A stretch of DNA of 29,229 nt, taken from JARRLC01 sp050290865. GTDB taxonomy: Bacteria > Pseudomonadota > Alphaproteobacteria > Rhizobiales > Rhodomicrobiaceae. This document shows, piece by piece, positions 8,153 through 15,159 of this stretch. The stretch lies in the NCBI GenBank assembly GCA_050290865.1, contig JBNKIW010000034.1, positions 1-29,229 of the forward strand, in the 5' to 3' direction. A program made the translations under genes and the position numbers. The notes below the pieces were generated by a model that worked only from the letters and a program-made list of their open reading frames with translations, did not search any database and had not been told where the DNA came from. Each line of letters opens with the position of its first letter. Position 1 is the first letter of the stretch.

Positions 8153-8629
8153 ATGCCTCATTTTGAAACACGGCGCCGCGTCCAGCACAGCGCGGCCGAC
8201 ATGTTCGACCTCGTCGCCGACATCGAGCGCTACCCCGAGTTCGTGCCGCTGTGCGAGGCGATGAAGATCCGCGACCGTGAGAAGGAGGGCGCCTGCGATG
8301 CCATCGTCGCCACCATGACGGTGTCCTACAAGATGTTTCGCGAGAGCTTCACGAGCCGTGTCGTCCTCGACCGCGAAGCGGGGGAAATTCGCGTGTCCTA
8401 TCTCAACGGGCCGTTCCGCTTTCTCGAAAACCGCTGGAGGTTCAAGGACACCGGCCCGCGCGCATGCAATGTCGAATTTGCCATAACCTACGAGTTCCGC
8501 TCGAAGATCCTCAGCTCGGTGATGGGCGCCGTGTTCGACCGCGCCTTCCGCAAATTCGCCGCGGCCTTCGAGGCGCGTGCCGACGCCATCTACGGCAAGG
8601 CGCCGTCAGCCGGTCCCGTCGGAACATGA
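8153..8629 (+). CDS. COQ10/RatA-type START-domain protein (coenzyme Q-binding)
   Basis: 158 aa with a strong ribosome-binding site (AAGGAGGG) 2-3 nt before ATG 8153. The sequence begins MPHFETRRRVQHSAADMFDLVADIERYPEFVPLCEAM, the hallmark of polyketide-cyclase/START proteins of the COQ10 group. It continues with TMTVSYKMFRESFTSRV, YLNGPFRFLENRWRF and FDRAFRKFAAAFEARAD. Mitochondrial and alphaproteobacterial members bind ubiquinone and support respiration. E. coli RatA is a relative, but no RatB-like gene follows here, so a toxin role is not implied. It stands alone on the plus strand, 125 nt after the binding-protein gene. Confidence 0.87.
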   Translation: MPHFETRRRVQHSAADMFDLVADIERYPEFVPLCEAMKIRDREKEGACDAIVATMTVSYKMFRESFTSRVVLDREAGEIRVSYLNGPFRFLENRWRFKDTGPRACNVEFAITYEFRSKILSSVMGAVFDRAFRKFAAAFEARADAIYGKAPSAGPVGT

Positions 8630-8644
8630 GCCGTCAAGTTGTTT

Positions 8645-8680
8645 CCCCCTGTGCCAGATTTCTCTCGCTGAAACAGGGGG
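8645..8680 (+). other. Inverted repeat after the COQ10-like gene
   Basis: CCCCCTGT (8645-8652) and ACAGGGGG (8673-8680) flank a 20-nt loop, starting 15 nt after the stop codon. No T-run follows, so it could be a 3'-end stabiliser or a weak terminator. Confidence 0.4.
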
Positions 8681-8986
8681 GCTGACACGAGCGCTCGACC
8701 GCCGGCGGCGTTGGAAAACCAGTGGCTGCGCCGTCCGTTCTCCCCGAAGGCGGCCATCGGCTCGCACCGTCCCGGTGTTGTTCCCCGTCGCAGTCAAAAC
8801 GCCACATTCCCGCCCTATCGTTCAGCAATATCAACCGATGGTTGCAATATTCGCGCAGAAGTGGTGTTGTTTCCAATGACTTCTTTCTGATTCTGTCAGG
8901 AATTTGAAGCTGTGCCAATTTGAACGCAATTATCATCCGAAGATGCATTTTTTCCCGCTTTTTTGACACTTGCCGCGGAAGCCTGT
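8681..8986. other. Non-coding stretch between the COQ10-like gene and the next promoter
   Basis: No protein-like reading on either strand. An imperfect inverted repeat built on CAACC-GAT-GGTTG and flanked by AATAT/ATATT lies at about 8825-8852. Otherwise nothing recognised. It is more AT-rich than its surroundings. Confidence 0.4.
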
Positions 8987-9014
8987 TTGTCTTGCAAAAG
9001 ATTGATGCTATAAA
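8987..9014 (+). promoter_or_regulatory. Predicted sigma70-type promoter
   Basis: TTGTCT (8987-8992), a 16-nt spacer and TATAAA (9009-9014) make the best promoter match in this gap. Transcription would start near 9021, leaving a leader of about 290 nt before the exported-protein gene at 9312, or a separate short RNA. Confidence 0.45.
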
Positions 9015-9100
9015 GAGGGTGTCTTTCAGGGGTACGTAGCTGCTGAACCCTTCATCTCCGTGTCGACGATCACGCTCAGATGATGGATGCACAGATGCGG

Positions 9101-9118
9101 GGCCCCGTGGACGGGGCC
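9101..9118 (+). other. GC-rich perfect hairpin in the leader
   Basis: GGCCCCGT-GG-ACGGGGCC is a perfect inverted repeat about 80 nt downstream of the predicted start site. It is followed by TCCTGACGTTTGGTTT, only weakly U-rich. It may be an attenuator, the 3' end of a short transcript, or a leader structure. Confidence 0.4.
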
Positions 9119-9311
9119 TCCTGACGTTTGGTTTAGCGTACGTCAGGCGGTCCTGCTACACTGCGCGCCGCGCCGCAGCCAGTCCCTGTCAGGTCTCCGA
9201 ATAGTCATATTATTCTGCCATCGCTCGCTGGGAATTCAGCTGTGCCGATGCCATGTGGCTTATTGCCCGGCATTCGATCCGGCGCTATGTTCGCCGCGCA
9301 AGGAGATGACC

Positions 9312-9896
9312 ATGCCCAAGCCGTCCGTCACAGTGCCGCATTCGTCCCACAGCTCCGCTTGCGCGCGGCGGTTCACGAAGACCGCGGTTACCCTCTGGGC
9401 GCTCGCCGGTCTGACCGGAGGTGCGGCGCTCCACGCTGCGGCCGGGCAGTTGCAGGGCCTCGTCTTCGACTACGCCTGGCGTACCGCCGCAGCGCAGACC
9501 GAAGGGCGTGGGACCTTCGGCGGCGATGCGACATCGGGGCCGGAGCTGCGATCCATGACGGTGCTGCGCGGTGTCAACGGCGAAGTGTTCACCTCGCCGG
9601 GCATACAGGCCGCAGCCGACCGCGCCGCCTCGGAGGCAGCCGGGACCGGCGCGCTCGCCAACGTATCGCCGGCCGCGTGGAACCGGCTCTCTGCGGGCGA
9701 CTGCATCACGGTAACGACGAAGGGCGGCCAGACGCTTTCCTTCAGCATCATCGGTGCCCACCCGGCCAGTGGGCCGAAGGCTGAGACCTTGCCGAAAATC
9801 GACCTCGCGGTGACGGCGTGCAGCGGCACCGGTGAGCCGATCGCCAAGGCGGTGATCGAACCGGCCCGGGTGCCCGCAGTTCAGCATAATCTGTAA
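9312..9896 (+). CDS. Exported or membrane-anchored hypothetical protein
   Basis: 194 aa from ATG 9312, chosen because AAGGAG lies 5-6 nt upstream; an in-frame ATG at 9306 overlaps that site, and the longer frame to 9087 has no protein-like sequence. A basic N-terminus (ACARRFTKTAV) precedes a hydrophobic segment, LWALAGLTGGAALHAAA, a signal peptide or anchor. The mature part (about 45-194) includes LRSMTVLRGVNGEVFTSPGI and LSAGDCITVTTKGGQTLSFSIIGAHP, which looks like a small beta-rich periplasmic domain with two cysteines. I do not recognise a family. It is a monocistronic-looking gene between a long leader and pxpB. Confidence 0.7.
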   Translation: MPKPSVTVPHSSHSSACARRFTKTAVTLWALAGLTGGAALHAAAGQLQGLVFDYAWRTAAAQTEGRGTFGGDATSGPELRSMTVLRGVNGEVFTSPGIQAAADRAASEAAGTGALANVSPAAWNRLSAGDCITVTTKGGQTLSFSIIGAHPASGPKAETLPKIDLAVTACSGTGEPIAKAVIEPARVPAVQHNL

Positions 9897-10057
9897 CCGC
9901 GCTTTAACCGTAGCCGCGTCGAGGGCGTCCCTCTTCAGAGGCCGCATCGTTCCGCCGAGTTTCCACAGGCGCTGTTCCTCCCCTCTCCGGCTTGAAGGAG
10001 AGTGTTGCGTATCACGTAAGACGTCTTCCCCAGGAAACGGAGTGATCACGCAGACCC

Positions 10058-10801
10058 ATGGCTCCGCCGAACCAACCAGAGACAGGCGCATGGCCGCGAT
10101 TTCTGCCCTGCGGCGACGCGGCGCTGACCGTCGAGCTTGGGCCGGATGTCGATCGGCATGTGAACGCCCGCGCCCTGAGCCTGCATCGCGCCCTGGCAGA
10201 CGCCCCGCCTCCGGGCGTCATCGAGACTTTTCCGGCTTTCCGCTCGGTCCTCGTTCAGTACGACCCGTTGCAAACATCGCCTTCCGAGCTACGCGCGGCG
10301 CTTGAGACCATGGTCGGCGCCATGGGCGATGTCCCGCCGCCGTCGCGCCGCTGGCTGCTTCCCGTCTGCTATGAGGGCGAGGCCGCGATGGATCTCGCCG
10401 GAGCCGCCGCGATGGCCGGATTCACGCCCGGACAGCTCATCGAACGCCACAGCAGCGAGACGTATTACGTGTATATGCTCGGTTTCCTGCCGGGCTTCGG
10501 CTATATGGGCGACCTTCCCGCGTGCCTGCGCCTGCCGCGCCGGACCGATCCACGCACCCGTGTGCCCAAGGGCGCGGTCGCCATCGCGGCGCGTTTCACG
10601 GCGGTCTATCCATTGGAAAGTCCCGGCGGCTGGCACATCATCGGGCGGACGCCCGCGGTTCTCTTCGATCCCCATGCGCAGGACGCAGTGCTGCTGGCAC
10701 CCGGCGATTTGGTGCGCTTCAAACCGGTTTCGGCGGATGAATATGGCATCAGCGCGCGCCAGCCGCATGGTGGTGCAGTCCTGCAGACGGAGGCGGCATG
10801 A
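10058..10801 (+). CDS. pxpB: 5-oxoprolinase subunit PxpB (KipI/allophanate hydrolase subunit 1 family)
   Basis: 247 aa. The family signature is plain: LPCGDAALTVELG near the N-terminus, PPGVIETFPAFRSVLVQYDP, then YYVYMLGFLPGFGYMGDLP, RRTDPRTRVPKGAVAIA and YPLESPGGWHIIGRTP. With PxpA and PxpC, PxpB forms the prokaryotic ATP-dependent 5-oxoprolinase that opens pyroglutamate to glutamate. Older annotation calls it allophanate hydrolase subunit 1 or KipI, an inhibitor of the sporulation kinase KinA in Bacillus. It overlaps pxpC by four bases (ATGA), so the two are translationally coupled. No pxpA (LamB/YcsF) is visible beside it. The start is ATG 10058; its ribosome-binding site (GGAG about 14 nt upstream) is poorly spaced. 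Confidence 0.9.
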   Translation: MAPPNQPETGAWPRFLPCGDAALTVELGPDVDRHVNARALSLHRALADAPPPGVIETFPAFRSVLVQYDPLQTSPSELRAALETMVGAMGDVPPPSRRWLLPVCYEGEAAMDLAGAAAMAGFTPGQLIERHSSETYYVYMLGFLPGFGYMGDLPACLRLPRRTDPRTRVPKGAVAIAARFTAVYPLESPGGWHIIGRTPAVLFDPHAQDAVLLAPGDLVRFKPVSADEYGISARQPHGGAVLQTEAA

Positions 10802-11826
10802 CGGCCAGCCTGCTCGTCATCGCGCCCGGCCTCGCCGCGACCCTTCAGGACACGGGGCGGACGGGCCATCAGGCCCTTGGCGTGCCCGTCTCGGGTGCGC
10901 TGGATCCGGATGCGCTGCACATCGCCAACTGGCTCGTGGGAAACAGCGGCGGCGAGGGCGCGATCGAGATGCGCTTCAGCGGTCCGGCTTTCGAAGTCCA
11001 TGGAGCGGCGGCGCGCGTGGCGGTGGCGGGCAGCGGCGCTGAAATCCGCTTCGGGCCGTCGGACGCCGATTTTATACCCGCCTTTCGCAGCGCCACATTC
11101 GCGCCCGGACAGCGGTTTCGGATAGCATTGCGTGGCGGCGCGGCGTGCTATCTGGCGGTGGATGGGGGATTCGACGTCACGCCGGAACTGGGCAGCATCT
11201 CAACACTCGCCATGGCCGGTCTGGGTGGCCTCAGCGGCCGCGCTCTGGCCAAGGGAGATCGTCTGCCCTTGCGGTGCGTGCCCGCCGCTGGCAGCAGCGA
11301 GCAGGTCATGCGGCCACCGACGCTCGGCGTGTCCGAATGCCTGCGCGTCATTCTCGGGCCACAGGACGACCATTTTACGCCAGCAAGCATCGCCGCATTT
11401 CTGGCGCAAGGCTACACAGTCTCGGCCGCCTCGAACCGCGTCGGCCTGCGCCTGGAGGGTGAGCCGCTGCGCCACGCCAAAAGCGCCGATATCATTTCCG
11501 ACGGCACCGTGCTCGGCGCCATCCAGGTTCCTGGCTCCGGGCAGCCGATCATCCTCATGCCCGACCGCGGCACCACGGGCGGCTACCCGAAAATTGCCAC
11601 TGTCATCAGTGCCGACCGGCCCGCCCTGGGCCGGATCGCTCCCGGCGCGACGGTGCATTTTCAGGCCGTCAGCCATGAAGAAGCCGTGGCCGCGCTGCGC
11701 GTGCACCAAGCGTGGCTGACCGGCCTGAATAACGGCATTCACCCCTGGCGCGACGCCGAAGCCGCGTTGACCGAGGCCCTATGGCAGGAAAACATCATCA
11801 GCGGCGTCACCGACGCGCAGAATTGA
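10798..11826 (+). CDS. pxpC: 5-oxoprolinase subunit PxpC (KipA/allophanate hydrolase subunit 2, biotin-dependent carboxyltransferase-like)
   Basis: 342 aa starting in the ATGA overlap with pxpB. Landmarks are LAATLQDTGRTGHQALGVPVSGALDPDA at the N-terminus, ANWLVGN, a central CYLAVDGGFDV, and near the C-terminus GAIQVPGSGQPIILMPDRGTTGGYPKIATVISAD. These define the AHS2/KipA domain, the fold shared with biotin-dependent carboxyltransferases. It works with PxpB and PxpA to hydrolyse 5-oxoproline using ATP. In many genomes the third subunit is adjacent; here the next gene is an unrelated exported protein, so either PxpA is encoded elsewhere or the pair acts on another substrate. Confidence 0.9.
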   Translation: MTASLLVIAPGLAATLQDTGRTGHQALGVPVSGALDPDALHIANWLVGNSGGEGAIEMRFSGPAFEVHGAAARVAVAGSGAEIRFGPSDADFIPAFRSATFAPGQRFRIALRGGAACYLAVDGGFDVTPELGSISTLAMAGLGGLSGRALAKGDRLPLRCVPAAGSSEQVMRPPTLGVSECLRVILGPQDDHFTPASIAAFLAQGYTVSAASNRVGLRLEGEPLRHAKSADIISDGTVLGAIQVPGSGQPIILMPDRGTTGGYPKIATVISADRPALGRIAPGATVHFQAVSHEEAVAALRVHQAWLTGLNNGIHPWRDAEAALTEALWQENIISGVTDAQN

Positions 11827-11866
11827 CAACGCGTGGAAGCCGCAGGGCCGCCGGGGAAAAAAGAGG

Positions 11867-11910
11867 CCCGGCCGGTATGAGGTCATGTCTCAACCCCTCA
11901 ACCGGCCGGG
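11867..11910 (+). terminator. Inverted repeat after pxpC, possible terminator
   Basis: CCCGGCCGGT (11867-11876) and ACCGGCCGGG (11901-11910) are perfect 10-bp arms around a 24-nt loop, 40 nt after the pxpC stop. The stem is very stable, but no T-run follows, so termination may be Rho-assisted. Confidence 0.5.
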
Positions 11911-12062
11911 GGCAGCGCCTTCGGTGTCGGAAGACGCACGGTGGGAGGAAGCGACGGCGGCGTAAAGCCGGGGCTATCGTTTGGGCGAGTCCGTCACTGC
12001 CAGGGCCAGAAGATAACAAGAACGTGAACCGGGGCAATCCGTACAAACCCTGATGCGTTCAT

Positions 12063-12092
12063 GTTATGCTCCTGATCGAAAGGGAGCATGAT
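12063..12092 (+). promoter_or_regulatory. RNA hairpin occluding the ribosome-binding site and start codon
   Basis: In RNA, 12063-12073 can pair with 12082-12092 (core ATGCTCC / GGAGCAT, with wobble pairs at both ends) around the 8-nt loop GATCGAAA. The right arm contains the Shine-Dalgarno GGGAG and the AUG of the next gene, so the folded form would block translation. Confidence 0.55.
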
Positions 12093-12429
12093 CGGCATGT
12101 CTGTCAGAGACGTCGCACCCGCGGCTTGGTTTGTCGTCTGTGCGGCAACCCTGTCCTTCCCCGGCACGGCGCTCGCCGATAAGATTGACGGCAGTTGGTG
12201 CCACGGCGCGTCCAGTTTCACCATCGAAGGACCGCACATCGTCACCCCGGCCGGCAGCCGGGTCGTGGGCCTCTACACGCGCCATTCCTTCGCCTATATC
12301 ATCCCCGCCGGCGAAGCGGAGGCAGGCTCCGAAGTCAGGATGCAGCTTCTCAGCGAGGAGGCCTTGCAACTGACACGCGCAGGGGCGGCGCAATCCGAAC
12401 TGTGGCAGCGCTGCAACGTTACGAGTTGA
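12088..12429 (+). CDS. Small exported hypothetical protein
   Basis: 113 aa with a signal peptide (APAAWFVVCAATLSFPGTALA, cleavage before DKIDG). The mature protein of about 80 residues contains DGSWCHGASSFTIEGPHIVTPAGSR, a beta-rich central part and a C-terminal LWQRCNV, with one Cys near each end that could form a disulfide. It resembles small secreted proteins common in Hyphomicrobiales, but I know no function. An alternative start at 12097 is better spaced from GGAG than ATG 12088. Either way the initiation site lies in the hairpin described at 12063-12092. Confidence 0.65.
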   Translation: MIGMSVRDVAPAAWFVVCAATLSFPGTALADKIDGSWCHGASSFTIEGPHIVTPAGSRVVGLYTRHSFAYIIPAGEAEAGSEVRMQLLSEEALQLTRAGAAQSELWQRCNVTS

Positions 12430-12497
12430 GGCACCGGCGGAACCCTGGAGGCGCCACGGAGGTCTCCCCTTGCAATCCGGGCCGCGTAGCGCCCATA

Positions 12498-12507
12498 TTA
12501 CCGGTAA
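12498..12507. promoter_or_regulatory. 10-bp palindrome upstream of the Fe-S carrier gene
   Basis: TTACCGGTAA is a perfect palindrome ending 15 nt before ATG 12523, just upstream of the ribosome-binding site GAGGTGA. It could be an operator; it does not match an IscR or Iron-Rhodo box that I know. Confidence 0.3.
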
Positions 12508-12522
12508 CGCATGAGGTGACGC

Positions 12523-12894
12523 ATGGCCGGGGAACGCCCCAAGATCGTAAAACTCACGGACGCCGCTGCCGCGCGGGTCAAGGAGATCATCGCGGCGAGC
12601 AGCAAACCGGTTGCGGGTTTGCGCCTTGGCGTCAAGAAAGGCGGCTGCGCCGGCCTGGAATACACGATGGACTATGCCGAAGCGGCCGATCCCGGCGATG
12701 AGGTCGTCGAGGACAAGGGCGTCACCATCTTCATCGAGTCGAAAGCCGTGCTGTTCCTGCTCGGCACCGAGCTTGATTTCAAACGCGACAAGTTCTCCGC
12801 TTCGTTCGTGTTCAACAACCCGAACCAGACCGGCGCCTGCGGCTGTGGCGAGTCCGTGGCCATCACGCCCCGCGCGGAAGGCATTCCCGGCTGA
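12523..12894 (+). CDS. sufA: A-type iron-sulfur cluster carrier (HesB/IscA/SufA family)
   Basis: 123 aa cytoplasmic protein with the three conserved cluster-binding cysteines of A-type carriers: Cys42 in GVKKGGCAGLEYTMDY, and Cys106 and Cys108 in NQTGACGCGESVAI. IFIESKAVLFLLGTELDF lies between them, the usual middle block. Such proteins take Fe-S clusters from the SUF or ISC scaffold and pass them to client enzymes. Alphaproteobacteria normally encode it at the end of a suf operon, but no other suf gene is present here, so the gene stands alone. The family is certain; the choice among SufA, IscA and ErpA is not. Confidence 0.9.
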   Translation: MAGERPKIVKLTDAAAARVKEIIAASSKPVAGLRLGVKKGGCAGLEYTMDYAEAADPGDEVVEDKGVTIFIESKAVLFLLGTELDFKRDKFSASFVFNNPNQTGACGCGESVAITPRAEGIPG

Positions 12895-13144
12895 GCCCGC
12901 TGTTCGTCGGCGGTCCTGTCATTCGGTCTTGTGCCGCTGTCCCCTAACGTCTTCTCAACGCCGATGGGATATCCCTCGAAGGGTGCGCCCGCACCCCATT
13001 TGCCGCGCGTGCGCAGGCGAACCTGCTTTCCGAAAAGCCGTACTGGCCTCAATGAGTTGCGAGTACGCTCCACCGCCAAGAAATCCCGTGAGAGCGTGCA
13101 GCGAGTGGGGCAGCATTACCTTGGGGGCGTACTGGGAATACGAG

Positions 13145-14203
13145 ATGGACGAACCGGCGGGACTTTACGAGAGGCTCAAGGCGGAGCGGGCGCGAACCGG
13201 CCATCCCGACAGCCCCGAATACGAGGTCTGCGTGCGCAGGACGGTCGAGCAACTCATCTGCTCAGGGCCGGAAAAGGGGGCCGGCCTGGTGCCCGGCGAG
13301 ATCAAATCGGGCAAGATACGCGCCTTCCTCGGCATCATGGCGCTCGGCTTCGACAAAGGCTTCGATGCCGCCGTCATCCTGACCAAGGGATCGAAGGCGC
13401 CCGGCGGCCAGATGTACAACCGTATCGTCAGGGAATACCGAACCTTTGCGGAAGAAAATCTCGTTCAGATCTACGATCTCCTGATCATGCCGCAAGTCAG
13501 CCCCGACGTCCTTGGGCGGCGAAAACTGATCATCATCGCGAGGAAGGACCATGAGAATATGCGGCGTTTGCTCGAGTTGTTCTCGGAACGCCGCGCGGAT
13601 CTCCTCTCCAGGCGCGTCCTTATAATCGACGACGATGAGAGTGAGCTTGGGGCACTGCCGTTCGCGAAGGGGCAGTCGGGTGATGCGATGCTCGATACCC
13701 GGCTCGCACGGGACATCGAAACCTTCCGGCGCATGCTGCGCGCACCGGCCTTCCTCCACGTCGTGGCCAGCGCGTCCACGCTCTTCTTTCAGCCTGGCGC
13801 GGACGAGGATCGCGCGCGCGCGTATACGCCCGATGAATTCCGCCTGCTCGTCACGCATGAACTGCGCGTGGCACAGCGCTACAGCCGTCCCTTCGCGACG
13901 GCACGGGTCATTTTCGCCAATCTCGGCGCCCTCAGCCGCCAGATCGGCCCGCAGGCGACCGAAGATGTCCATCACGCCGCGCTCCACGCCATGATCGGCG
14001 TTCTGCGCGACAGCGATTTCGTCGGAACGCTCGGCGCGAACGCCGCGATCGCCGGTTTTCCCGAGACGACGGCCACGCAGGTGCGCGACACCGTGGTGGG
14101 GCGGCTGCGCGAAGCGGTCCACGAGACGACCAGGGTGCCGATGGAGCTTGTCATTGATATCGCCGAGGGGGATGAGATCGCCGCCATGCTCGCGGGCGAT
14201 TGA
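13145..14203 (+). CDS. Z1-type helicase lobe fused to a degenerate GGDEF-like domain
   Basis: 352 aa from ATG 13145 (GGGA 7-8 nt upstream; 13052 is an in-frame alternative). Residues 45-220 follow the first lobe of Z1/SF2-type proteins. A Walker A position reads PGEIKSGKIRAFLGI (usual SGKT is SGKI), then ALGFDKGFDAAVILTKGSKA, IYDLLIMP, RRKLIIIARK and a Walker B position RRVLIIDDDESE (usual DDEAD). PAFLHVVASASTLFFQP takes the place of motif III FLQVTATP. The second helicase lobe is absent. Residues 229-340 read like a GGDEF domain (DEFRLLVTHELRVAQRYSRPF, then SDFVGTLG, and FPETTATQVRDTVVGRLREAV), but the signature is GANAA. Nucleotide-binding residues of both halves are altered, so a sensing or scaffolding role is likelier than catalysis. 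It stands alone, about 250 nt after the Fe-S carrier. Confidence 0.6.
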   Translation: MDEPAGLYERLKAERARTGHPDSPEYEVCVRRTVEQLICSGPEKGAGLVPGEIKSGKIRAFLGIMALGFDKGFDAAVILTKGSKAPGGQMYNRIVREYRTFAEENLVQIYDLLIMPQVSPDVLGRRKLIIIARKDHENMRRLLELFSERRADLLSRRVLIIDDDESELGALPFAKGQSGDAMLDTRLARDIETFRRMLRAPAFLHVVASASTLFFQPGADEDRARAYTPDEFRLLVTHELRVAQRYSRPFATARVIFANLGALSRQIGPQATEDVHHAALHAMIGVLRDSDFVGTLGANAAIAGFPETTATQVRDTVVGRLREAVHETTRVPMELVIDIAEGDEIAAMLAGD

Positions 14204-14449
14204 CAGGGCCGGGCCCCTGGTTTCCATGAAAACAGCCACAATTCGCCGGTAATCCAAGTCCCGCGGCAATCGCGGCTGTGACTGTACGGTCACGGATGCC
14301 GAACACCGTGCTCCTCGGGCGCGTGGCAACGTCATGCGAGCCGCTGAAAACTTGCGTCATTTGCCGCCGTATGTGCTATGGACAAGCCTCAAAGGCAGGG
14401 ACCACCCGGGCCGTACCCGCAACCGCCGGCGTGAAAGGGGGGGGAGACA

Positions 14450-15103
14450 GTGGTAGAGAGTCAGCGTAAAACAGTCATTCAAAAGGATACGATCATAAAG
14501 GGTGAAATCCGCAACTGCAGCCAGATTGAAATTCATGGGTATGTTGAAGGACAACTTGGCGCTGAGACCATCCTCGTTCATGATGGCGGAACGCTTTATG
14601 GTACGGTGAAGACCAACAGTGCCGATATCCTCGGCACCGTGCAAGGCGAGGTCTTCGTGCGCAACCTGATCAACATTCGTAGCTCGGGTACCGTTAACGG
14701 CAACGTTCAATACGGCCAGCTCGCGATGGAAATGGGCGCCAATCTCAGCGCGCATGTCAGCAACGTCCCGCCCCGGATCGCGGGCGATCTCGACCTGACC
14801 GTGACCAAAGGCGGCTCAGTGGCCATCACGACGGAAGACCTGACCGCGATCGACCCAGATGACGTCGCCAGCGACCTGGTCTATTCCATCGCGAGGGCCG
14901 AGGGCGGGCATCTGGCGTTCGCCGGTGCCAGGAGCAAGGAAATAGCTGCCTTCACTCAGGCCGATATCGAGAACAGCAAGGTCCTCTTCGTTCACGACGG
15001 TGAGGCGGCTGCGGCCAACTTCGATATCTCGGTGACGGATGCCAGCGGCGCCTCTTCCGGCATGGCTCAGACTGTCAAGGTCAATGTCAAGGGCGGCACA
15101 TGA
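14450..15103 (+). CDS. Bactofilin with a C-terminal cadherin/CSPG-repeat-like domain
   Basis: 217 aa from GTG 14450, preceded by GGGGAGACA. Residues 8-105 are a bactofilin (DUF583) beta-helix: VIQKDTIIKGEIRNCSQIEIHGYVEGQL, ILVHDGGTLYGTVKTNSADILGTVQGEVF and IRSSGTVNGNVQYGQLAMEMGANL, with the repeated G-x-V pattern. Bactofilins polymerise into membrane-associated filaments that position envelope enzymes. Residues 112-215 differ: LTVTKGGSVAITTEDLTAID, LVYSIARAEGGHLAF, AFTQADIENSKVLFVHDG and FDISVTDASG follow the NG2/CSPG (cadherin-like) repeat pattern, normally found outside the cell. No signal peptide or transmembrane helix is seen. The fusion is unusual; the bactofilin call is firm, the second domain somewhat less so. 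Confidence 0.8.
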   Translation: MVESQRKTVIQKDTIIKGEIRNCSQIEIHGYVEGQLGAETILVHDGGTLYGTVKTNSADILGTVQGEVFVRNLINIRSSGTVNGNVQYGQLAMEMGANLSAHVSNVPPRIAGDLDLTVTKGGSVAITTEDLTAIDPDDVASDLVYSIARAEGGHLAFAGARSKEIAAFTQADIENSKVLFVHDGEAAAANFDISVTDASGASSGMAQTVKVNVKGGT

Positions 15104-15128
15104 CGGTTGCGGCCTGAGACCGCGTCAG

Positions 15129-15140
15129 CCCGGCGCCGGG
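15129..15140. terminator. GC palindrome between convergent genes
   Basis: CCCGGCGCCGGG is a perfect 12-bp palindrome in the 56-bp gap between the convergent bactofilin and J-domain genes. A second, bulged inverted repeat (TGAC...GCGG / CCGC..GTCA) starts at the bactofilin stop codon. Together they could end transcription from both sides, but there is no T-run. Confidence 0.35.
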
Positions 15141-15159
15141 AAACCGCGCCGCCCACCTT

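Noticed and set aside
13619..13700. VLIIDDDES as the start of a response-regulator receiver domain
   Set aside because: Only about 70 residues separate it from the GGDEF-like part, too few for a receiver, and the order of motifs before and after fits a Z1-type lobe with Walker B at this place.
12611..14203. 530-aa version of the Z1/GGDEF-like protein starting inside the Fe-S carrier gene
   Set aside because: The upstream part is an out-of-frame reading of sufA; ATG 13145 has a good ribosome-binding site.
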